Assembly (NCBI GenBank): GCA_013399115.1
Contig: VXAA01003849.1
Location: forward strand, 812,293-876,292
Length of the DNA: 64,000 bases
Origin: Anseranas semipalmata
Taxonomy: Eukaryota > Chordata > Aves > Anseriformes > Anseranatidae
Direction of reading: 5' to 3'
Shown: positions 13,001 to 25,000 of the stretch, piece after piece
Layout: each line of letters opens with the position of its first letter
How positions within the stretch are numbered: the first letter of the stretch is position 1
The notes under the pieces: model-generated
Seen by the model: only the letters and a program-made list of their open reading frames with translations
Databases searched by the model: none
What the model was told of the DNA's origin: nothing
Program-made: the position numbers and the translations under genes

Positions 13001-16000
13001 GATGGGCTAAGACTTTATATATAAAGATAGGCATGAAATCACATCAGCCTATGTTTGTTTATGTACATATTAAATAGTTTAATGTGAAGGACAGGAATGA
13101 TTTGTGACAAATACAGATTGAACCAATATGAGCCTGATCATATACTAAAACTGCAATGTTTATTTCTGGCTGAACTCTTGACTACATCATTTCATAACTG
13201 CATGCTTTGCAGATATTTCTGTATATGTGCCAAAAGGTGACAGATCTATTATACTTAATCTATTTACTTGATTTCCTTGTCTGTGTAAGAAATAATTATT
13301 CCATATTATATTCAGAGCCACATGTCAAAATCCTTTTGTAAATGTCATTAGCCAGAGCGGAAAAGGATCCTGCTGCTGTAGAGATGCCTTTATGAAATAG
13401 TCATGGTTAATCTTTCTCAATCAGAAACATGTTAGCAACAGACCCTAGATTTCTTGCCTAGGCAATATGAAGGGATCTTTTCAGTGTATAATGAAAGAAC
13501 ACTGGAATAGATTTTAAATGCCAGGATCTTCCTACTCCTTTCACTTTCTAGAAAGTAGTTTTCTATAGTCACCCTGTGTAGCAGTCCCTTCTACTGACTG
13601 TGGGTTAGAAATGCTGAGAGCTCTTCTGTCATCAAACTGATTAAATTGAAACTCTAAGGATATTTTTGTGAGTTCCTTTAAATATGTGCTTTGAAAAACT
13701 TGTCACAGCCTTACTGCTGGTTCTTCTTCTCGAGGATGAGAAGTACAAGTTATTGCACAACTTTGAATAGAATATAGAGTGTATTTTTAGTTAAAACTTC
13801 AGAAATGATTGAAGGACTGTTAGTGAAGTTTTGTCTAGATGCTTGCTTCTTTACAGCAAGTGAGAAACTAAATCCAAGTCACTTTGAAGACTGTGAAGTA
13901 ACATTCTCAAAAAACATTATGTGAGTGTACTCCATTCTACAGAAACTTAATTCCTGCAAGGCACAGCAGTCACGTGTAGTTGGTCTGATCCTTTAGGACA
14001 GCCTTTGTGTTGAATTAGTACTGATATTTATTCAATTGTTCTATACACAGCATATTCTCAAAATGTCTTCATCTTTCGAGCACACAGGATGCTGTGTGCG
14101 ACTTTGGCCACAGCTTCATAAGACATTATTCTCCTGAGTTAGTTTCCAGAATTGATACCACTTGCAGAAGTGCAGTTGTGCTCTTGATTATGTTCTTAGG
14201 GTTTGTCTTCCCCGTGATGGTTGCTGTCTACTTTTACATCAGCTGCTTGTTACAATGACCTGCAGGTCATATATAACTGTTCAGATGTTTTTCAAAAGCA
14301 GCATTATTTTTTTAATCAACATATTCAAACTGATAACATGTTTACTAAAAAAAAAAATAATGGGAGCATTGTCTAATCTCTGAAATAAATTGATCACTGA
14401 GGAATACAGAAAATGAAAATCCACAACTCATATTTGGCTAATTTGTTCCAGCTTCTGCGAAATGTGAATTTTGCAACAGACTTTCAGTGTGTATTAAAGA
14501 GACATATTTAACAGAAGTTATCTATCTGTTTTTTGATATGTAATTGTTAAACAACCCATTGATTTAATTCAAAGATTTTTTAAAATGATTTGCATCTTAT
14601 TAGTACTAAGTTAAGTAAATAGACAAGGAAGTACTGCCTTGCGATTTCATATGCTTATGGCTGGTATTGTGACAGTTGAGGTAAAACTGTATTCTTCCTG
14701 GAGTTTTAGCTTATAGGATGAAATTGTGTGATTCTTCTAAACTTCAGGGTCACTTGTGGGACTGTAGATAGAAAACTTCTGCACTTGTTCAAGATCAACC
14801 TCAAGCTCTGATGTAAAATTGTGTTGAGACTGCTGCAGACCTTAGGGCTAAAAGAAGATATGGAATTGCAATTAGAACCCGTTCCTCAGCATCTGGATCA
14901 TTATGTTGAAATTGAAGATGACTGCTTCATTTCTTTTTCTTTTGGTTATAGCAAATACTATTTCCATAACTGAGGAAGTCAAAACGATAAGTAGTATTGG
15001 CTGGAAGAGGGAAGGTAAATGAAAAGCTAAAGGGCGTGCATGGAGAATGTTTTTAACAAGTGAGATCTCTTACCCAACAAATACGATATTATAACTAAAT
15101 GGATGTGGGAGATAAGATGATCCCGTTCAGGAGTGTGATACGTAAATGCTTATCATGGTGATGGTGTTCCTTATGTGTTGGAGTGGGGGGCTGGGGAAGG
15201 ATTAATAAACTGCATTGAAACTCATACTTGCTAAGTAGCTTCAGTAATTTCATACTGACTTGGTAACATTTGTATGTTGTGGGTATATAACATTTAGTGG
15301 AACTTCTTGCCCTTTATATTTCAGTGATAGACGTTTGCTGCAACCCGCTCAGGTGTGTGACATTCTCAAAGGAGTGATATTGGTCATCTGCTACTTCATG
15401 ATGCACTATGTTGACTACTCTATGATGTATCATCTGATAAGGGGACAGTCTGTCATAAAGCTCTACATCATCTATAACATGCTTGAGGTAAGAATTTTGG
15501 TATCAGAATATCAAGGATGTTGCTTTCAGAATGTTTAAAAAATACACTGTTGTATTACAATATTTGTACTTAGAATTTGGCACATCTCATTCTCACAAAT
15601 GTGCACACATCTATTATATTAAGCCTAAATGTAGTGAAACACAAGTTCATGAAAAATAAATTTTCTAGATAAAGTTTCATATTACCTAGTTCCTGTAGCT
15701 TATTAATCAATTTAGTTAAGTGAAAATTGAGAATTCAGAATGGAAGAACTGAAATGCAAGAAATAGAATGAATGACTTCTTGAGCTCATTGATATAAGCA
15801 AAAACTATTGATTTGAAATAGCAATAAGATCTTTACAGAGAACAGAGAAGAAAGATGGAGGAAGACATGAAATCTGTTTATTTCTTCATGATGGAAGTAT
15901 AGCTTTCATATGCAAGGGCACATGTTACTGCTTAACCTATCTTAGTCCTTGCTGGCAGATAAAAGCCTGAATACATTTTAGTAAATTGAATGAATATAGA

Positions 16001-19000
16001 GAAACAAGAAAAGAAAATTCTGTTTTGGGAGGATAAAAGAAGCATAAAGAGAAACTCTGGGGAAAAAAAATGTTTGTTTTGATACTAATGTAAAGCATGA
16101 GATTTTAATTGTAATTCTGTGATCAATGATTCACTAAGTAAATAATGTCTTTATAGCTACAATCTTATCTCCAACCTGCAAACCTAGGACATACTAGTGA
16201 TACAACCTCTTAAAAGGATTCAGTCACAGCTTTGTACACACGTTATTCTACTAGAGTTCTGAGATTTCTGAATAGTATATTTATCTTTGAACATCTGTTG
16301 TACCTTCATTTGAAGACTGCTTCAATGGGGCTATACTTTGTGCAAAATCTGTATATATTGTATAAAAGCATTTGTTTTCATAAAATAAAGTATTGTGTAA
16401 GGGACACACTTCATTATGCCAAGTCAACTAAATGTCTCACAAGCCATGAAAATCATGTAAAAATAGGAACTTGGTGCCAATTTAGTATCTGGATTGTAGA
16501 CGTGTTGGGAATATCATCCATATGTATGGTTCCCTAACCTGTGAGAGATTACCACTTAATAGTCTTCAAGAAGACTTTGAGTCACTTCTTTTAGTGCCAA
16601 GAAGGTGCTGCACCATGTGCTTATCATGTGATTTGAAAAGAGACTGTAGTGTTTGCTGTGAGTTGGAAGCCATGTGCTGTGCCCTTTTGAATGAAGAGTT
16701 GAGTTTCTTTGCTACTTTTGGCAGAACCAAAAGTGTGTCTCAAGTAAGAAGTGGTACCTGAGTATCCTTTTCCTAACGTGGGGACAGAAAGGAGGAAATG
16801 TTACAGTGCATAGTTACTATAGTTATTAGAAAACTGATATCAGACTTTGAAGTGGGAAGTTGGAAATGGTATTTAATTTCTATTGTCTCATGAAACCCAG
16901 CATGTCAAAACAGAGGGCATATTTTTAAGGGTCTTTTTTGCAGCAATGAGTTGCAGCCATAGTATCAGCAAAAAATGACGTGGAATCCCACTGAAAGATT
17001 TCATTGTTTGTCAGCTTTCAACAGGTTGTTTATTCACTTGCTTACACTACTTCAGTGAATTTCATTACAAGTCTGCTACTTACACAAGAAATGATTTTTT
17101 TAGCAGCTGTTAAATATGCTTTTTTTTAAAGCAATAAACTTTACATTTTCACAACTTTTCAAAATAGGAAGATCTCCTTAATTTAGTTTAATTGCTGAGT
17201 AACAGAGATGTTTACAATGTACTGATGTTTTCGGCTGTTAGCATGTCCTGAGAATATTGTCATGGACAGATATGAGGAATGCAGCATCTTCAAATTATGT
17301 GCTGAATGCTCCAGATAGCCCACCTAAGGGGAGCATTCAGCACACTTGGCTTAAATGACACTTTTGTTTTTTAGATTCAGACCCACCGGCTCCTGCTCCT
17401 TGTGAAGCCCCAGTGTGCGTTATGCTGGTGACACCGCTCACCATGGAATTCTGCTGGAGCCTGGAGCCGGCATGTAGGGTTTAGGTAAGTCACATTTGGA
17501 AAAGCAGACAACAATATTGTGTGGTGGGTTTTAATATTTTTTATCATACCAGATAAGAAACAAGACTTGCATAAATAAGAAGGACATCAAAGCCATCATT
17601 TTACTTATTAAAACCCTCACAATATTGTGGACAAAAACTTACCAAACTCTAAGCATTCTGTAGTACGTATTACTACAACAGGTGTAGTTACTCAGTGGGT
17701 CATCACAATGAGCAGGAACCAAACAAGGCACACCACGTTAATTTACAAAATTTAAAAGCCGAAAACAATGCCATTGTAAATATCTCTTAAACTGATGGTT
17801 TTTTGAACTTCAGATTTATGATAATTTGTCAGCTCATGGTTTGTTTTATTTTCATAGGTGATGATTAAAGAGTAGCATTCAAGTTAATTAAAAGATCAAG
17901 TTAAAAGATGAAAGATTAAAGTACAGCTTACTTGAGACATCCAGTAAATTGTTTTTATTCAGCCTTCATATTTCAGGAAATTTGAATGAATGTTGGCTCA
18001 AAGAAGTTAAAGCATATGGCTTCTATCCCTTTAGAATCTTTACCTTTAGAACTCTGTTAATTAGCAAAGTCAGGAAATGATATGAAATCTGTTTAATTAT
18101 GTTGTCCTTAGAACTTATTTTCTAGTTAATTGGATATGGTTCAATATTCACAGGTAAATTTTATACTCTGTTCTGTATTGCTGCTTGCTATTTTAACGTG
18201 TCCAAAATTTGCCATCTTACAGAACGACAGTGATAAACATCAATTTTGTTTATTAAGTAGAGGTAATCAGTTTTTCATATTTAACTGTTCCATTCTGATT
18301 GGGTTAGTAAGCAGTAAAAGATATCTTCTATTTTAGCCAGACATGTGACTTGTAATACTGAATTTAATTTTTAAAGTGATTTTTTTCTGGTTCTATGTAC
18401 AGTTCAATTTAAAAATTACTGAACTTGAGTGTATAGGCAGAAAAGAGCATTTCCTTGTATTGATCTTCACTTTTATGTGCTTGCTAGTTACGAAGTGTTG
18501 AGAACTAGTGGAATTCCTTGTGACCTTTCTTGCTGTGGTATTAAATTACAAGCTCAGTTTGCTGTCCATATTTTTTCCTATCTTTAGAATTACTGCTGTC
18601 CAACTTTTTTTCCTACTTGTACATATATTCTTTCAGTTAAACTTCACGTTTGTAGGTTTTCTATTTTTTTTTTAATTTTTTTAATTTTTTTATTATTATT
18701 TTAATTTTTAAATTTGGCAGAATTTCCAGTCCTTCTTTATCTCTTGGTGTTATGTTATAGTATTTTTAACTTTGATTTCTGCTTTATGCAGAGATGTGTA
18801 TTGACTATGTATCTTATTCCAAGATGTAAGGAAACAATACAGCCAACTCTGACTTAAGTCCTTTTTGTACTTGTGAGCTGATATTCCCTGTCACACATTC
18901 AAAATTCACTTTTCATTTTTTTTCCCTATTAAGTCCAGAGGAATGGGAAAAAAACATTCAGGATGGTTTGACACAACATACATATTGCTTTGTCAAAGGC

Positions 19001-22000
19001 TAAAGTTTGAACTGTATTTGGATGTCTTCCAAGGAAGCATCTAAGATAATACTACATGGTTACATATAGTAAATACTGTTGAAAAAGGGAAAAAATAAAT
19101 TTGAGAGAGAAAATAAGTTGCTGAGTATACAAAAGGATCCATGTTAACTGTGAAATCAAGAGTGGAATGATAGGAAAAAGAGATGAAAACTCATGTGAAA
19201 CTTTTTTTAGTTCGAGCTGTACTTACACTGGCATATTCAAGTGTCTTAGAGAAAAATATTGCTGTAAGGCAGTAAAAAGTTCTTCTTGTTTAGGTGGCTG
19301 ATCGTTTGTTTTCTTCATTTGGACAAGATATTTTGGATGCTCTTTATTGGACAGCTACAGAACCTAAGGAAAGAAAAAGAGCCCATATAGGTGTGATTCC
19401 TCACTTCTTCATGGCAGTGCTGTATGTCTGTATCCTTTTTCTTCAGTAAGTTACAAAATTCTGTAAATTAAATTACTCAGGAACTGCTCTGAATTATTTC
19501 CTTTTAATATATTTGAAATTTTGATTGTATTCCTAAATGAGTATTTATTTACTTTCAAAGTAAGATTGTCAGTACTACATTTTAAAAATGAATTGAAAAG
19601 CTTTTAACCTGCTTTAAAAAAAAACTTCATAATGGTATTCCACTTCAGTGGTAGACAGCTATTTTAATACTTAGTGAGTAGTAAAATGAAAAACAGTAGC
19701 TGGATACTTCGTGGAAACTTTGGTTTCTGTTTTATGATTGAGTATTTTGGGTCACAGGATCTTGAAGACAGTGGAATGTTACAAATGTAGCTTGAACACA
19801 CTTCCTTGAAATAAAGGGAGAAATGCATGCGTGTGTGAAGTAATGTTACAGTGAATTGATAAAAATGATCTGTAAAGAAATACAGATGTTGATGAATTCA
19901 GAATTCTTGTACCTTTCCCAGTTTCCTGTGAAATCTTTAGGCTGAATTTTTTTTTTTCCTTCAGGTAATATTGCTGTTTCTCCTGTCTGATTGGGCTCTT
20001 TTAGAGCGAGAAAAAACAACATAATTACTACATGCTGTAGAGCGCTGTGGGTACATTACATAGATTTAAGTCTTGCTGCAAATCTAGGTTGACAGAAACT
20101 TTTTGGTTAACTTTGGAAGCAAAATAGGAAATCTAAGTTTTGATGCTGTTCGATGCTGTTGTGCAGAAAAATTATTTCCAAATATGTTTCCTTAACCCTG
20201 CTATCTACAGTCCTGCATGCTATTCTTATAATGGTTCAAGCAACCACCCTTAATGTGGCCTTCAACTCTCATAATAAATCATTGCTTACCATCATGATGT
20301 CCAATAATGTAAGTATGTAGCTTTATTATATAACTGCCCTACATTTTTCAGTATCCTTCATTTTAGTGTACCACATTATCTATTTTCATATTATTTGATT
20401 ATCTGATTTGCCTGCACCGATTTGTTATCAATAAAAACTAAATAACTGCTTTTAAAAATTACAGTTCGTTGAAATAAAAGGAAGTGTTTTCAAGAAGTTT
20501 GAGAAGAACAACCTTTTTCAAATGTCAAATAGCGGTATGTATGGCTATGCTAATCGGGGAAAATGTGAAATAAGAGGCTGACTTTATTTATTTAATATTA
20601 GTGTTAAAACACCTTTACCGTGATGAATATGAGCATTCTGACTTGAATTCTTGATCTTCTTCTATATTACTGTTTGGTTCGGTAGGACAAAAATGGGATT
20701 TTACTTCTAAGAACACTATTTTTCCTTAAATAGCTAGTTTTTATTTGAGGTGCTAAAACAAATTTAGCACACAACCAATAGGTTATTACATAAAAATTTC
20801 AAATTTAAGTTATGGTATTCAAAATATCCAAGCTTCAAAATCTATGAAGTCTTTTATATTTTCAAAAAGTTGACTTGTAGCACGCTATGTCAACAGTGGT
20901 CCCAGAATGCATACTGTTTGGCAGTTGTGGGGATGCTTCTTGAAATACCATTTTTTGTTCCAAAAAGAATGTAAAGATGAAATGAAATAGCTGGATTATG
21001 AAGGAAAGTGTGTTACCAAAATGACATGTGTCTTAAGGCATATCAGAGGTGGCTGTAACTTTAGATATATATATAAAAAATATATATATAAANNNNNNNN
21101 NNNNNNNNNNNNNNNNNNNNNNNNNNNNNNNNNNNNNNNNNNNNNNNNNNNNNNNNNNNNNNNNNNNNNNNNNNNNNNNNNNNNNNNNNNNNNNNNNNNN
21201 NNNNNNNNNNNNNNNNNNNNNNNNNNNNNNNNNNNNNNNNNNNNNNNNNNNNNNNNNNNNNNNNNNNNNNNNNNNNNNNNNNNNNNNNNNNNNNNNNNNN
21301 NNNNNNNNNNNNNNNNNNNNNNNNNNNNNNNNNNNNNNNNNNNNNNNNNNNNNNNNNNNNNNNNNNNNNNNNNNNNNNNNNNNNNNNNNNNNNNNNNNNN
21401 NNNNNNNNNNNNNNNNNNNNNNNNNNNNNNNNNNNNNNNNNNNNNNNNNNNNNNNNNNNNNNNNNNNNNNNNNNNNNNNNNNNNNNNNNNNNNNNNNNNN
21501 NNNNNNNNNNNNNNNNNNNNNNNNNNNNNNNNNNNNNNNNNNNNNNNNNNNNNNNNNNNNNNNNNNNNNNNNNNNNNNNNNNNNNNNNNNNNNNNNNNNN
21601 NNNNNNNNNNNNNNNNNNNNNNNNNNNNNNNNNNNNNNNNNNNNNNNNNNNNNNNNNNNNNNNNNNNNNNNNNNNNNNNNNNNNNNNNNNNNNNNNNNNN
21701 NNNNNNNNNNNNNNNNNNNNNNNNNNNNNNNNNNNNNNNNNNNNNNNNNNNNNNNNNNNNNNNNNNNNNNNNNNNGTCCTGTGTTCAGTTTTGGGCCCCT
21801 CACTCCAGGAAGGACATCGAGGTGCTGGAGCATGTCCAGAGAAGAGCAACGAAGCTGGTGAGGGGTCTGGAGAACAAGTCCTATGAGGAGCGGCTGAGGG
21901 AGCTGGGGTTGTTTAGTCTGGAGAAGAGGAGGCTCAGGGGCGACCTTATCGCTCTCTCCAGGTACCTGAAAGGAGGCTGTAGTGAGGTGGGGATTGCTCT

Positions 22001-25000
22001 CTTCTCCCACGTGTCCGATGATAGGATGAGGGGGAATGGGCTGAAGTTGGGCCAGGGGAGATTTAGGTTAGATATTAGGAAAAATTTCTTCACTGAAAGG
22101 GTTGTGAGGCATTGGAACAGGCTGCCCAGGGAAGTGGTCGAGTCACCATCCCTGGAGGTATTTAAAAGACGTTTGAATGCAGAGCTTGGAGACATGGTCT
22201 AGTGGAGGGATTGTTAGTGTTAGGTCTTAGGTTGGACTAGGTGATCTTGAAGGTCTCTTCCAACCAAAGATTCTTTGATTCTGTGATATGCTAGTAAGAT
22301 AATAGAAGAGGCTGCTTAGGAAATGCATTACGTTTTTGGCACTTTGTTGGGGCTGTTTGGAATAAAAGTTGGAAACTTTTATTCATTGTGTATCATGAGG
22401 AAAAGAAGTTTTAAGTATCCTTTGATGGAGGTTCTTTCTAATAGTGGTATTAGTTATCTAAAATATTTGTTGAATTCTTGGTTTAAAAATTAAGGGAGAT
22501 GGTGCTTTAGGATTGTTCTAGAGATTCTTGTAGTATTTTCTAATCTTTGAACACCTTTCTGTTGTTTTGTGCATATGATACGGTCAAAAGTGTTTATACA
22601 AATAGACAAATATTATATTTTTCATTCCAACTCCTAGATTTTTTAAACAAGAGAACCCAACTGTAATATTAAAAAAAAAAAAAAAAACTTCCTGCTACCA
22701 AAAATGTAGCAGGTCATTTAAAATTTGATTATTTTCATTTTTTCAAGACTTAGACTTCAGCAGGCTTGCTTCATATTTTGAAATCTGACTATTGCTGTGT
22801 TTTTTGTCTCATTCATCTGCAAATTGCAATGATAATGAATGCAAATGTTAAATGAAAATTGTTTTGTGATGCTTTAGATTAAATACTATTTACACAGAAA
22901 CTTAAATATATCACATAACAGAAAAATTAAGACAAAATTTAAATATTCCTCTTGAAAGTTCATTAAAGCCAAAAAATAATCTTCCTGACAGTGCTGACAA
23001 GATCTTTATCCTATGCTAATAAGATGTATTTTTAATTTCAATTTTTAAATACGTTTTTAAAATTAAATGTATTTAACTTTACAGTGAGAACATGTAAAAG
23101 TGATGTTGATAACTGTTTTCTGCCAATATTTTAGTGTTCTTAAACTTTCATTAAATCAGAGTATTCACTGAAAATAACTGAAAAGTCTTCTCAAAAAACA
23201 TCTTCAGACTTGTTAATTTGTTGTGCCGTTATGTTTTAAGTTTTATCCTATTTTTCAATAATGCAATTTCAGGAAGGTTTTTTAATATATGAAAAAAATG
23301 TGATGCTTCCTGAAGGAATCTGTATGGATCGTTTCTGGAAATAGGGTACCAAGGTAGAAAAACTCCCTGCCTAGTCTGGGAGGCCAAGTCAGAGGACTCC
23401 ATCTCAGGTCTGACAGCTTCTGTAATACCATTCTTACAGTTTTGGTAACTGAGCTGATGTATCCAGCTGTTCCCTTCTAAGGCACCATTATAAAAGTTTA
23501 GGAAGAAATTTTCTAAATAACGTGTGGTAGTTGGCTTGAAACCCTTTTTTCTGCCCTTGGACCCAGTATATAGCAATTTTCATATTCGAGATCTGTAGAA
23601 AATGAAATTTGCCTTGCTAGTAACTTGAAATGACAGGTGTTTTATCTCTGTTTTTGCACCAGGAGGTGCTGATTCCTTTTGGATCCCACAAGAAAGGCAT
23701 CAACTTTATCAAGAAAGATAACTATTTTATTAATATACTGGAAAAGCTGATAGCAAGTTGCAAAATCTGGTGTCCCTTCCGATGCTAGGAACCTCGAGCT
23801 GATGCAGCATTGGGTGGATGCTGCAGAGATTCTGTCTGTGGTGAAGTTCCCAGCATCCCTCCCCCCTCACACCTGATCAAATAATCTGTGGAAGAAATTG
23901 TCTAATCCAAGACATAGTAAATGATAAAACCACAGAATAAGTGTGTATCTGTCTGCGTAGGTAAATGTTTGTTTGGAGTTGACATCTTTTTTTTTTTTTT
24001 TTTTTAAACTAGATATAAAAGAGAGGTTCACCAATTATGTGTTGCTACTGATTGTATGTCTAAGAAATATGGAACAGTTCTCATGGAATCCAGGTAAGAA
24101 AATTAGTACAAAAATAAAACAGAAAATGGCAAATTCCTGTGCTGTAAGTAACGGTAACTGTAAAAGCTTCCATACATAATTTATACTGGTTATACTTAGG
24201 ATTTTTAACACAATATTGAATAAATATTGAATAAAATATTGATTTTTTAACACAATATTGAATAAATACTGAATAAAATTTAGGTTTTATTTTAATAAAA
24301 GTATGAACACTTTATTTTAATAATGTTGAGCCTAGATCTGCATGGTATATATTGCTTCAGTGTTACTGGCCTACCTAAATTTTACGTTAAGCATCTGAGA
24401 GGTTGCAGCTACAGGTGATTGGTCAGATCCTTATACATACTTAAAATCTACTATCCGGTATGTGCAAAGATTGTTCCTGGTCAAGGTAAACCTTTATGAT
24501 GTTAAGGCTTTAGAACCTGATCCTAGTTGCGGCGTTAATTGTATAGTACTGATAAGTGTCTAGAACAGCAATGGAATTACAGAGAATTGGTATAGTACAG
24601 ACTGAGTGGCGATGTAAAGTTACAGACACTGGTTTGGAGGATTTTTGACTGTTGGAACAAAGTCTTGTCATTTGTCATTTTGTATACTGGAGTCAAATTA
24701 AATGGTCTAACTTGTTTCTTCCCCAACCTTCAGATCATCTTTGGGTGTTATTCCCAGATGTTTGCATGGTGGTTGCTTCAGAAATTGCAGTGGATATTGT
24801 GAAACATGCCTTTATAACAAAATTCAATGACATCACAGCAGATGTAAGTATCCTGTTTGGAATGCTGAATGCTGTTCTAAGTTGTAGTTTATTTTGCTAT
24901 TTTTAAAATATTAAAGTCAGTTCCAGTGCAGAAAATATAACAATTGTTATTTTCGTGTATAGGATGTAGTTTGGGAAAGCTTGGTAACTTCCTGACACAG

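Larger units (their letters stand above)
15488..19293 (+). other. TAPT1 intron B-C (3.8 kb)
   Basis: AT-rich intron with the hairpin (17298-17344), the candidate cassette exon (17375-17484) and a T-rich stretch near 18,680. ORFs at 16232 and 16522 (101 and 79 codons) have no recognisable product. Confidence 0.8.
20535..24012 (+). other. TAPT1 intron E-F (about 3.5 kb, contains the gap)
   Basis: Holds the AT microsatellite, the N gap, the CR1 copy and a poly-A tract. The true length depends on the gap. The 115-codon minus ORF at 23229-23576 shows no family likeness. Confidence 0.8.

Noticed and set aside
17298..17344. tRNA or tRNA-derived SINE
   Set aside because: A single stem with no A/B box order, no cloverleaf and no CCA-type end.
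19294..19445. Exon C ending at the consensus-looking gtaagt (19446)
   Set aside because: It shifts the frame and gives an early stop in exon D. The cut at 19429 restores the family sequence Y-V-F-L-H. Kept only as an alternative-splicing finding.
21021..22202. Open frames of 260-390 codons on both strands spanning the N run
   Set aside because: They exist only because N has no stop codons. Only the part after 21,776 is real CR1 sequence.
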